From Paramecium pentaurelia (lineage: Eukaryota > Ciliophora > Oligohymenophorea > Peniculida > Parameciidae): 64,000 bases of DNA. The position numbers and the translations under genes are program-made. The stretch covers positions 315,394 to 379,393 of the forward strand of contig CAJJDO010000072.1 of the NCBI GenBank assembly GCA_905183005.1, in the 5' to 3' direction. Of this stretch, positions 49,129 through 60,041 are shown one piece after another. Position 1 is the stretch's first letter; each line of letters starts with the position of its first letter. A model generated the notes under the pieces. The model made no database searches. It was not told the origin of the DNA and saw nothing but the letters and a program-made list of their open reading frames with translations.

Positions 49129-50579
49129 ATCTCAATTTCTTTAAACTAATTTTATTTTATATAAATTCATTTTTTTATATTTATTTCTTATATTTGCTCA
49201 TCAATAGTTTTAGCTTAAATTCAAAATGAAATTTATTTTACATAAAAAAGTATTTTCAAAAATATCATATTAATGCTTCCTAATAAAATGTATTTGTTTT
49301 AATTGATATTTAAATCGATATAAAATACTGCTACATCTGATACAAAATTTCTCATCATTATTTATTATTAAATTTGGACTCCAAAGGAATACTTTTATAG
49401 TTTCAAATCTAACTATCAAGAATATTTGCTGCTCATCAATTTAAATTTCAATTTTTACTTAAATTTCTGCTAATATTCAAATAATATATGCCAGCAGATA
49501 TATATTTTCTAATTCAGAATCTCTCAGTATATTTTAAATTGATAAACAAAAATTTCTCAAAAAAAATAAAAAAAACCATTATAAAATTATAAAATGTATT
49601 GTTTCAATGATAATTTAAAATAAATTAAGATTAATTCATATCTAATAATAACTACATTATATAATTTGTTTGAGATTTAATTTAAGCTTAATCATTTTTA
49701 ATAATTGAGTATAAATGAAATTATAAAATTATCCAATCCAGACACATCTATTTTATTAATTATTTGTATTTATTGAAAATTTATGATTATATATTGCTGT
49801 TAAAAAGTGGTAATTAAAAATAAGAATATCATATTTTTTCATTAAAATGAAATAGAATATCTAATGTACTCTAAAAATTTTTAAGGAAAATTGGATGAGC
49901 TTATTACAGTTTTATCTTAAATTTCTTATCCAATACAATTTATTATATAAAATGATGAAACTACTAATATAAAGATGATAATATAGTAATTAATAAATAA
50001 AAAAGAACAAACTTTTTAATGATTACCATGAAAGCATATTTATCAAAATGCATAATAAAATACAATCTTTTAAGAGTAATGATAAATTTAATAAGCAAAA
50101 ATAGGAGCTTTTTGTATTCAATAAATATAATATCCTTTGATATTTTTACTTTTTTAATGCTTAATTTTGTTAAATTAAGAGGTTTAGTTAAGTATATTTA
50201 AAATCTAATTTTTTTATAATGTTTTAGATGCATAACAAAATATTGCAATAATTATAAGAGATTAAAAATAGTTAGATGCTTAAAATTTTATCGTTTTCCT
50301 TAAAATAACATTATGTTTAATCCAAAATTATCAAGAAAAATAAGCTAATAATAATAAAAGCAGATTTTTAAATAATTCCTTGTAAATCTTACTGCTTAAT
50401 AATCCAACAATAGTAGGAAGATAATTGTTTAATAAACTTGTTTTCTTAAAATGCAAAATATTATTTATAAGTCATAACCATAGATAAAGATAAAAGTCTA
50501 TTGTATAAATTATTAATTTATTTTGAGAATGATTAATATGGGATAATTATATACAATGGATATAGAAATTAGTATCACA

Positions 50580-50663
50580 GCCTGTTTGCCCGAGCTGGTT
50601 AAGGGGGCAGACTTAAGATCTGCTGGAGCCTACTCCGCGTCGGTTCGAATCCGACAGCAGGCA
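50580..50663 (+). tRNA. trnL-UAA: tRNA-Leu, anticodon UAA (second copy)
   Basis: Identical to the tRNA at 49035-49118; anticodon at 50614-50616. Boxes A and B are intact, so both copies should be transcribed. Confidence 0.97.
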
Positions 50664-50664
50664 A

Positions 50665-50673
50665 TTTTTTTTT
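50665..50673 (+). terminator. RNA polymerase III T-run after second tRNA-Leu
   Basis: Nine T residues directly downstream of the tRNA, as in copy 1. Confidence 0.9.
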
Positions 50674-51586
50674 ATCTCAATTTCTTTAAACTAATTTTAT
50701 TTTATATAAATTCATTTTTTTATATTTATTTCTTATATTAGAATACTCCAACAATTAGTTTAGCCTAAATTTTTCTAATTAGTTATTTTATTTATAATTT
50801 AAGATAATTATTTACACTATTAAATAGAAAAAATGGTATACCTAGCAAATTTACTTAAAAGAGTACTAAAATAAATGTTGAAAATAATCAGTGATAACTA
50901 TTTCTGATTGATTTCGCTTGAGTAATTAGAAATAGATTATTTTTATTCTCTCTGAATCATTATAAAACTAATTCACAATCCAATGTTACTCATTGTAAAA
51001 ATGATGATTGTTAAAATTAAAATATAAAATGAAGCATAAATGATTAAGATAATGTTAGAAAATTAAGAAATCAATTTAAATTTAGTTTGTAAAGAATTTC
51101 TTGAAATCATAAGAGGATCATAAAATCAATAAGAAAATTTTACATAATAATTTTAAAAAATAACAATATAACTTTTATATTAAATTACAATACTTCATTT
51201 CCTATATTTCATTTTTACTAAGACATTATTATTTTATTTATATTCAAAAAAAATTTAATAGATTATTATTTTAATTGTAATTTAGACAATTTAATTAAAT
51301 ATACAATCATTTTTGATTTAAATATAGGAAGGAGCTTATTAAGATATTATATAAAGAATGATTTTTAATTTGAATTTAGTTAACGAATATTTGCATAAAG
51401 AAAGTCTTGTCAATATAGAAAAATAAGTAAATTTTTTAATTTTAATCAACATTCTTTTATTAAATTTATAAATAAAGTAATACAATAACTTTCTCTACAT
51501 TAAACCAAAAAAATGATTCCAATTATTTTTATAAAAGATAATTTTTTATTTTCTTATAATGAATTATATAATTAGAAATTATAATA

Positions 51587-52878
51587 ATGTTCTCTAAATT
51601 TAGTTAATAGTTAAAGCCACTAGGAAATAGATCCTCCTCTGAAACTAAAAAGGATTAATCTAATTAAAAATCAAATTTATAAATAACATAAAAGAGACAA
51701 AGGAGTGAATCCAGAGTCCATCCAAATGATGAATCAAAATAGCTTATTTAGAGTGTACCTGCATAAAGAATGAATTTAAGATTACCAGATTTAATTAAAT
51801 AGCAAAACAAAATAGAAAATTCGACTTCCAGAATTGATTTAACTAAAAAACCTCCTCTTGTTAGAAGTAGAATTATTATAGATACAAAATCAAAATAATA
51901 ACAGTAGCAATAACAAATTTTAACGCAATCAATTCCTATAAAAAGCCAATAAGCAGAAAGCATTTAGCATTCGTAATAATAAAAACAAAAAATAAAGATC
52001 CATTATTTTAGTCAATCCCGACCTGGCTTTGATGGCATTGCAGAGAAAACCAACTAAGATAGAGAACTCTGTTTATAATTTGATGTAAATAATTATGCTT
52101 TTGCGGTTATGGATGGTCATGGTATGGATGGACAATATGTTAGTACTTTTGTTAAAGAATTGTTAAAATGTACATAATTTATGAATATGTAGTTAATTTG
52201 AATAAATTTTATTAGGTCTTTGATTTTTAAAAGATATTCTTTGATATCCATTAAAAAATGAAATTATAAACAGAATTTGGATGTCAATTCTCAGGTACAA
52301 CTTTAACTGTAATACTGCTTAAAGAACATACTATTTAATGTGGATGGTTAGGGGATAGTAGAGCCATACTTGTTAGAAAGAATTAAAATTTATCTATAAT
52401 AGAATTATCAATAGATCATAAACCTCATTTGGAAAGTGAAAGATAAAGAATAGAATCATGTGGAGGTGTAGTAGATACTTATCATTTGCCAAATGGAGCT
52501 CCTATTGGGCCTTCAAGAGTATGGGCTAAAGGAGCATAATTTCCTGGTTTAGCAATGAGTAGAAGTCTAGGTGACCTGGTTGCTGCATCTATTGGTGTAT
52601 CTTAAATACCTTAATTAAAATTAATTAATATGGTGAATAAAGAAGATTTATTTATTGTATTAGGATCTGATGGAATCTGGGAATTTTTGGATAATTAAAC
52701 AGTATTATGAGTTTAAATAATCAAGATTGCAGAATTAGTTTATCCATTTTATTAGAAAGATGATCCTTAAGGAGCTTGTTAAAAAATTATATAAGAAGCT
52801 GTGGCTGCTTGGAAAGCTCATAGCTAAGGCATAGATGATATTACTGCGATAGTTATATTCTTTTAGTATGAATTCTGA
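51587..52878 (+). CDS. PP2C-type (PPM) protein phosphatase
   Basis: ATG at 51587, TGA at 52876-52878. A Gln/Ser/Lys-rich leader of ~145 residues precedes the catalytic domain. Metal and phosphate motifs: KTNQDRELCLQFD, YAFAVMDGHGMDGQYVS, SGTTLTVILL, CGWLGDSRAILVR, LSIDHKPHLESE, PGLAMSRSLGDLVAA, LFIVLGSDGIWEFLDN and IDDITAIVIFF. A 24-nt intron near 52702 removes a TGA. Another, about 46 nt near 52170, is long for this region. All catalytic Asp residues are seen. It is paralogous to the PP2C at 33104-34432 but clearly different in sequence. Confidence 0.93.
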
Positions 52879-53068
52879 TAATTATAAGAATTTAAAAATT
52901 ACTTTATTTTTTTTTGTTAAATTGAATGGTTTCATCTTAAATGAGATATATATTCATATAATCAAAATATTATATAATAATTAAATTTATTATTATTAAA
53001 TGAATCCTAGTAAGTAGATATAATTTGATTGTATATAAAATAAGCACATAAAACTAATATTACATATT

Positions 53069-56016
53069 TCAATAATATTCATCTTCTTCAATTTCATCAA
53101 ACATTGAAATTGTAGGTTATTTCCAATTCTTTTTTGTTTCTTCATCAACTAAGTTAATAATTAAATGCACCATGAAAGCTTCTAGTTTGTAAAATAGAGG
53201 TTACTGTTATCTTAACTCATAAGTCCATTCTTTCTAACTTTATCAAATATTGTTATACTTCTTCTTTTTTTCCAATAGCAATTGGTGAATATTTCTCTGC
53301 AATTCTTGCTATAGCTTCCATAAACTCGATCCATTACATTTAAAATAATCTATCACTTTCTAATTCATCAATTTATGTAAGAGTTGATAAATTGAATGCC
53401 AAATTTACATCCCTTTCAACAAAATTTTCATCATATAAATTAGCTTTATTGCAAATATCTTTTAGTTCATCTAAACACATAAATGGTGGTTAACCTGGTT
53501 TAACTTTTTTAGATGAATTTCTCATATAAACATAATCAATAACCCATTTATATTTTTTACATACATCATCACATTATTCTATAAAATATCTTTCTGCTCT
53601 CCATTTATGAGAATCAAATTAAGACATATGTGGCATACATTAATCTAAAATCATTTTAGTAGCTTAAACAATATTGATTTATGGATTAAATCTCATATAT
53701 TTATCATCTGAAACTCTAACTAAGAATTCCATCATTTAATATCTAACCAATGATCTTTCTGGATTTCTATAATTACCCTTATAATCAATAGAAGATGCAC
53801 TACAAGTTGCAATAAACTTAAGATCTACATCAGCTAATTTTAATTATTTTTAATCAATTAATTAACATTGATTCACAAAATCAGATGTTGGATTAACAGA
53901 CATTGAAAATACATCTCCTGTTGGATTTACACAAGCATAAAATCTATATGTTTCTCTCATTGGTTTATATGCTTACCATAAGAGTTCTTTAACTTAATCT
54001 TGTTCTTCTTATTTTTTAACAAATTTAGAAATTTTGCAACATGACCAATCTCTTTCAAAACATTTTCTTAATAATTCCTCTGTGTCAAATTTATACTTAG
54101 GAGCCCAAATTGATATTGGATAAGTCCAAATTCTTTTTTATTTTTTCCTTTTAGCAGGAATATAGATAGGATCTTATGTTCTTGGTAAAACATCATAATT
54201 TGGATACCAATCTTCAATAACTGGTTTTGATTTAGGATATAATTCGAAATTGGTTTCATCAATTAACACATTCACAACCTAATGATGAAGAGATTGAGAA
54301 CCTAATCAGCTATGTTAACTTTAGTTCTAAATTTCTCAATATGTTATTTTATAGGTACAGATTGACTGGCAATTTATATAGCATTGGCAGTATAAAAATA
54401 TTCAATCTCTCCAGTAGGTATCATTCTATGAGTACTGAAATGACCTTATTCATCAGGTTTACCTAAAAATATAGGTTCATATCCTTCATAATCAAAATGA
54501 ATGAAGATTGGTTCATCAGAACAAGCACCACTTTTATCTATCTCATAAATATGATATCATACTGGGAATCCATTCAAATGTAGCCATTTACCAACAATCA
54601 CATATCCAACAAACATCTTTTACTTTCTCAAATCTTGAAGCATGATCATAAGGTTTAGGATGTGGCATAACTCCTCGAATACGTTATTCAATATGAGTTG
54701 AATTGAAATTCTTCATACTAGAATCAATTATCAAAAATCCTTTTGAATCCACAAATCCAAAATTTCCTCTGAAATGAAATCCATAAATTGTGTGATTCTA
54801 TTTTAAAGCATCAGATATAATTGCACAATCTGATTAAGTGAAACTATTAGCTGATAAATCTAAATGTTAAATAACTTTATTTTCAATTATAAAATCTTTT
54901 AAAGTTGGTGCAATTACATTTCCACATCCAAGTAAATTATATGAAAAATCCAGTACTTTAATATTTTTATTAGTTTATAATGCTTTAAATATTTCTACAC
55001 CACCAGAACCTTTTATAGAATTCCAACGTAAATATAATTCCAATAATGTATCATTAGATTCTATTAATTATTTTAAACTTTAATGAACATTGTTTGTTAT
55101 TTTATTTTTTGAAATATTCAAAGTTTCTACAGAGAGATTCTTATTCATTGCTTTACATAATTCAATAATTAATTAATCTCCTAAATTATTATCTTCTAAA
55201 TTCAAAATCTGAATCCTTTAAATTAAATTTCAATTATACTTGCATTATTATAAAGGAAGTATTTTCAAAATTGAATCTAAACCTTTTTCTCCAATTAAAT
55301 TTGTTTAAAATTCTATTCTTCTAGCTTATTTACTAATTAATGGCATTAATTATGATGCTCCATATTCTTTAATTCTATTATGATTGAAATTAAAATCTTA
55401 AATAGCTGGCAATGTTCTCAAACCTTCTGAAAGTACTTCCACATATTTATCTCCAAATTTTTAATTCTGTATAGATAATGAATTACGATCACCCTTCAAT
55501 TTTATTAATCCCATCTTACAAGGCAAAATCCTTAATTTCTCAGATCTCTATATCAAATTAGTCTATACAGAATCTATTATTTATCATATACTATCAATAC
55601 TTTAAATATTCTCATATTAGTTCTATTCCAAAATTCTTTTTATATTTTTAAATGTATGATAATAGGATTTGTATGCATCCTGACCTATCAACTCTTTGGG
55701 TTTGCGATCCTCATAAAGTTCCTCATTATTTTATGTCAGACTCCCGAAGACTTCCTTCTAATCAATATATTCAATTCAATTAACATCATTAATGAGATCC
55801 TTCTCTTTAGTTGGTTATTGGATCTTGTAATATTGTCTGTTATAGCGTTTGGGCATACTCACATCATCTAATCCACTCAAATACGGCAATTACTTTGCAA
55901 TTGAAATCTTAGGTAAAGCCATTGATCTTATAGAGTATTTACACTAAATAGACTCAAATTCATACTAATTCCTTCCCATTATTATTTTCTAATGTTGTGA
56001 CTTTAATATCTTGCAT
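53069..56016 (-). CDS. Long leucine-rich-repeat protein with conserved C-terminal domain
   Basis: Start ATG ends at 56016; TGA at 53069-53071; about 920 residues after several introns (22 nt near 55955, 27 nt near 55780, 25 nt near 54555, 28 nt near 53220, among others). Residues ~110-420 are LRRs of the ribonuclease-inhibitor/NLRC type (IQILNLEDNNLGDQLIIELC, VETLNISKNKITNNV, LYLRWNSIKGSGGVEIFKAL, IKVLDFSYNLLGCGNVI, IQHLDLSANSFTQSDCAII). A middle part (WTYPISIWAPKYKFDTEELL) leads to a C-terminal EF-hand-like helical domain (MMEFLVRVSDDKY, DSHKWRAERYFIEQC, MQWIEFMEAIARIAEKYSP). This LRR-plus-helical layout occurs in protist proteins often tied to cilia; the exact role is unknown. Confidence 0.85.
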
Positions 56017-56055
56017 TTTTTAAATTAATACAAGCAAATAAATTAAAAAAAACTC

Positions 56056-56301
56056 TCAGTATGAATTAATTATTTCAAAGGTTTCTTTCTCGCTCTCGTT
56101 TGTATCATCCTTACCCACTTTCCTCATATTTTCTATATGTTCAGTTAAAGTATATAAGAAAGTCTTTTGATTTAATTACTTTCTCTTAAAAAAGACAATT
56201 CTCAACATATAAGTTGTGTTATTAATCACTCATTTTCACTATTCTATTTTTAATCAAAAACTCACTGTATTATCTGGATCAATATAATTAATAAATGTCA
56301 T
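56056..56301 (-). CDS. Possible small gene, exon structure unresolved
   Basis: Minus-strand coding-like pieces: MTFINYIDPDNT from an ATG ending at 56301, and a 50-codon frame beginning MLRIVFFKRKQLNQKTFLYT (ATG ending 56208) that reads on through HIENMRKVGKDDTNESEK to TGA 56056-56058. Introns could join them in more than one way. The acidic-polar end looks like real protein. No family recognised. Confidence 0.35.
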
Positions 56302-56383
56302 TGCAAATTCTGTTAAATTTAGTGCAAAATGATTACATAGAAATTGTTTAGTTATTCTTATAATGTTTTTTTATTCATATTTA

Positions 56384-56419
56384 AAAAATTGTATTTACAT
56401 AAATATAAATACAATTTTT
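56384..56419. repeat. Perfect inverted repeat, 14-bp arms, 8-nt loop
   Basis: Arms AAAAATTGTATTTA (56384-56397) and TAAATACAATTTTT (56406-56419) are exact reverse complements around CATAAATA. It could form a hairpin in RNA. In such AT-rich DNA a chance origin is quite possible. Confidence 0.6.
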
Positions 56420-56929
56420 ACAATTTAAAATGTTTCTTAATTCTCTTCTAAATATTTTACTACTTGTCAATTTCATCATATCAATCTAATACTTTTATAT
56501 CTTTTGAATTTTATTGATATCTTTGGATATATCTATTACCCTTATTGAGTCATAAAGTTAATCATCATATCTAAATTATTCAAACTTTAAAAATTACTTG
56601 AAAACCAATATTCTTATTTAAAATAATACTTTTAGTGTATCTTGATATTTTCTTTAAAAATTATAAAGATAAACTTTTTAATTATAGAAATTGAACTCAA
56701 GATGTTATTTAGTTAATAATATATTAATAAATGATTTATAATAATGAGAATTATAGATATTATACAAATAGTAAAATATGATTTTAAATATTAGAATATT
56801 ACTAATTCACTTAATATAGATAGAATTAAATAATGAATATTAATATTTTATAATCATGCCAATTCTAAAACATCATGCATAAATATTTAGATGTATAGAT
56901 AAACAAAAGGGGCACTAAAACATAAAGAA

Positions 56930-57939
56930 TCAAGCTAAATATATAAAATTATAAAATACTCTATCAAGTATACCTCCATGACCAGGAAAGAGTGAGCCAG
57001 AATCCTTGACATCAGCAACTCTTTTAATGAAGGATTCAATTAAATCTCCAAAGATAGATGCTATGGATACAATCAATGAAATTAATAGAAAATGTTTAGT
57101 ATGTAAATCATCCAAAGTAATAAATGATAAGAAATTCATTTAAGAAAGTATTAGTGAAGAGAATACACTTAAGAATATACCTCCACTAACTCCCTCCCAT
57201 GTTTTATTTGGTGAAATTTTAGGACAAAATAATGTTTTACCAAACATAGAACCCATAAACAATGCTCCATTATCAGTTTACCAAGCAGATATTAACCAAA
57301 TTAAATTCAATGCTTATGCTTATTTATATTGGAATACTATTAAAACAAAATTTAGAGGATATACAAACAATATGAATTCTAATTGTATAAATTAGTAATT
57401 ACAAACTATATCAGCAGACATTTAAAAGAATGTCAACATTTAGATTTTCTTTTCAACCATTTGACTAGGAAATTTATCTGAAATAGTTCTAAAAATATAA
57501 TGTTAAGAGTATGATTACTTTTAGTTTTATTTCAAGAAATCACTAATTTTTAGATAATTCATCAATCTAACAAGAAGTAAGAAGAAAATGGATATAATCA
57601 TATGTAAATGAACACTTAATGGATTACTCTACATAATGGACATAGTAATGAAATAATGTGTAGGAATTCGTATAAACTAATCATTAATAAAGTATAAGAA
57701 TACCCAAGAGGATGCCATAGTTTCTACATACCAACGATCTGAATCACTACAATTATGTTTGAGTACATTAGAAATCAATTTTTAAAATTCTGCATGCAAC
57801 AAATAAAGGACCACTAATAATATAAAATTATATGTATACCATTTATAAGGACACATAGGGCTAACTAATTTTAGATAGTATATAAGACAATAGGGGCTCC
57901 AATCAAACCGGTAATAAATCTTTGAGTCCAATTAACCAT
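56930..57939 (-). CDS. CDS1: Phosphatidate cytidylyltransferase (CDP-diacylglycerol synthase)
   Basis: Makes CDP-diacylglycerol from phosphatidate and CTP in the ER, the precursor of phosphatidylinositol. TGA at 56930-56932. Start at 57939 (MVNWTQRFITGLIGAP) leaves 51 bp to the divergent Myb start. An upstream in-frame ATG ending at 57984 is possible but would leave only 6 bp. Several membrane helices are visible (IISIFFLLLVRLM, ALNLIWLISAW). Key motifs are CPKISPNKTWEGVSGG and the family signature SIFGDLIESFIKRVADVKDS followed by GSLFPGHGGILDR. Introns include 26 nt near 57825. Length ~300 residues is short but the catalytic end is complete. Confidence 0.93.
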
Positions 57940-57990
57940 TAATTAATTAAATGTTTCATGAGTTTCTATAAGAGTTGGGTACATTGAAAA

Positions 57991-59063
57991 ATGCAGAACT
58001 TCCATTCCCTTTCCGTAACTAATTCAAAATTAAGGAGAATTTCATTAATCCTAATAGCAAACATTTCGACTCTATAGCCTAAAAGTTAAGAAAATCATTT
58101 ATATTGTTTTAGATTATTATCTGAAGAGAAAGCAGGAATTAAACGTAAATGGGACAAATAATGTAAGATGATGTTTATTTGGATATTGGGTAAATTCTTT
58201 TAACTGAAAAACAAAAAGACCATAAACCCAAACCAAGAGGAATGGATCTAATTAGGATCAATCCTAAAAATTGATGAAACTACACTAAAATAAAGATGGA
58301 TTACTTTAATTAATCCAGTATCCAAGAGTATTAATTGGGATCCAGAAGAAGATGAAATCATAAAGTCACTAATGCAGTGAGTTTATTTATATCAATAAAT
58401 TAGTGAATAAGATGAAAAGCACATTTGGACACATATTGCACTTGAATTATATAATCAAAATAATGGATAATTCATTAGAACACCCAAATAAGTTAGAGAA
58501 AGATGGATTAATTATTTAAATCCAAAACTTAAAAAGTAACCTCACTTATTAAACACAATAGAACTAATTGGAGTCAGTAGGAAGATCTTCAATTATTAAA
58601 TACAGTTGTTAAAAATGGTAAGAGATGGTCACTTATATCTACATTACTTGAAGGTAGGACTGAGAACTAAGTCAAAAATAGGTATTATTAATACTACCAT
58701 CTTATAGATTCAAAAGTTTAATTTAAAAAATACATAAAGATGAAGAAGATGATGATATTGAAGAATTACAGGCTATCAAAGAATATTTGAATAAATAAAA
58801 CATTGAAGAAGAGTAAGAACCATAAAAAGAAGAACCTTAAATTAGAACACATTATTCAAGATAAGCTAAATTAAAATTCAATCTAAGAGACAAGACCAAA
58901 GACAAAATTCAAGAAGCTCCTCCAATTGTACCTTAAGAAATCTAAACTAAAAGAAGAAAGATAAGTTCTTAAATTAAGGATTTCTTAAATATTGGTCTTG
59001 ATTCTGTTGTTTAATAATCATAAAAGGTTTAATAAATTCAAAAGACAAAATTAAAGGAAAATA

Positions 59064-59117
<54 letters not shown>

Positions 59118-59902
59118 TAATAATAAGATAATAATAAGAATAAATAATCAATAAACAAAATGATGAATAATTATTAGAATAATCATCTTTTTAACTAGAT
59201 CAATAATAAAAAATACTTTCCTAATAATATTAAATACCCTAATTATAATTAAATGAAAATAATAAGAGAGATTTATCAACACCAAACACTTTATCTTATT
59301 ATTTTCAACCATAACTATAATAAATGGAAGATTTAAAGCATGATCAATTCAGATTAAAATAAATTCAAATGTCTCCTATTCAATAACAATAAAATTAAGT
59401 ACACTATCAAGGATTTCGTCCATTTTAAGAAGAAATCCCTTAATAAATATAATAGACTCCTGTTTAAATGTTAATGGGATAATATTTTAAGAATTACCCT
59501 TCCAATTATAACCTAATTTCCCCTTTCCCATAAATCAATTAAACTCCTATGGTATACACACCTGCATAGCCCATGTATATGTACAACAATAATAATAATG
59601 CATATATGGGCATGTCACCTTTGCTCATTCGCAGTCCATATCAAGAGATGTCCCCTAGTATTCAACCTTAATAGGTACCACTATAGTAAAATATGTGGTA
59701 AACTCCACAATAAGCTCCTATTGATTAAATGTAAAGTGAATAATAAAAGCAATAATAGTTTGTAAACAATTATATGTTAATTTAGAATACAAATTTGGAA
59801 TTTTTAAAATCAAATAATCTACTTAATACATGGATTAAAAAAAGAACTAATGAAAAGTAAAATTAACCATTTTATGACTCATAATAATCACTTGATTAAT
59901 GA
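57991..59902 (+). CDS. Three-repeat Myb DNA-binding protein with polyglutamine region
   Basis: Probable transcription regulator. ATG at 57991 (MQNFHSLS) with introns of 20 nt near 58015 and 28 nt near 58090, then R1 (KRKWDKQ...EEWIQLGSILKI...LKQRW). After R1 come R2 (SINWDPEEDEIIKSL...IWTHIALELY...TPKQVRERWINYLNP) and R3 (RTNWSQQEDLQLLNTVVKNG, WSLISTLLEGRTENQVKNRF), with further introns near 58390, 58545 and 58680. A Glu/Lys linker is followed by polyglutamine (17 consecutive TAA codons at 59066-59116). A Gln/Pro/Met/Tyr-rich C-terminal half runs to TGA 59900-59902. R3 is the best match to c-Myb-type repeats. R1 is atypical, and the reading between KRKW and EEW is the least certain part. Confidence 0.87.
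59066..59116 (+). repeat. (TAA)17 microsatellite encoding polyglutamine
   Basis: Seventeen perfect TAA units, in frame with the Myb gene. Under the ciliate code each is glutamine. It is followed by further interrupted TAA/CAA codons. This type of tract is prone to length change. Confidence 0.95.
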
Positions 59903-60041
59903 TATATTTAAATGTATTAAATTCAATATATCATTAAAAATTTATATCCACTAAATTAATTTATTAATATATATGTCAATAAAATTATTAATTATATACT
60001 TAAAATCAATCTGTATTCTAATTACTATTTAACAATACTTA

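Larger units (their letters stand above)
48955..49194 (+). repeat. 240-bp repeat, copy 1, carrying tRNA-Leu
   Basis: Identical to 50500-50739 (offset 1,545). Contains 80 bp of 5' flank, the tRNA and ~76 bp of 3' flank. Identity stops sharply at both ends, suggesting a recent segmental copy. No N or gap is nearby. Confidence 0.92.
50500..50739 (+). repeat. 240-bp repeat, copy 2, carrying tRNA-Leu
   Basis: Exact copy of 48955-49194 including the flanks of the tRNA. Confidence 0.92.
47894..51586. other. 3.7-kb gene-poor stretch holding two tRNA genes
   Basis: By far the longest region here without a convincing protein gene; the next longest is ~0.9 kb. Base composition is extremely AT-rich. 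Only the two 240-bp repeats with tRNA-Leu rise above it. Short open frames exist (for example 49850-49990 and 50019-50201), but with a single stop codon such frames are expected by chance and their composition is not protein-like. Confidence 0.6.
56017..56929. other. Intergenic, 913 bp
   Basis: Between two minus-strand genes. Holds a possible small gene (56056-56301) and a perfect inverted repeat (56384-56419), both listed separately. The rest (about 56420-56929) is AT-rich with nothing supported. Confidence 0.5.

Noticed and set aside
49011..50741. Open frames starting MDIEISITACLPELVKG running through both tRNA genes
   Set aside because: They are translations of the tRNA itself and its flanks, present twice only because of the 240-bp repeat.
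59041..59130. CRISPR-like or satellite array
   Set aside because: It is a simple (TAA)n microsatellite in a coding frame, without spacers or longer units.
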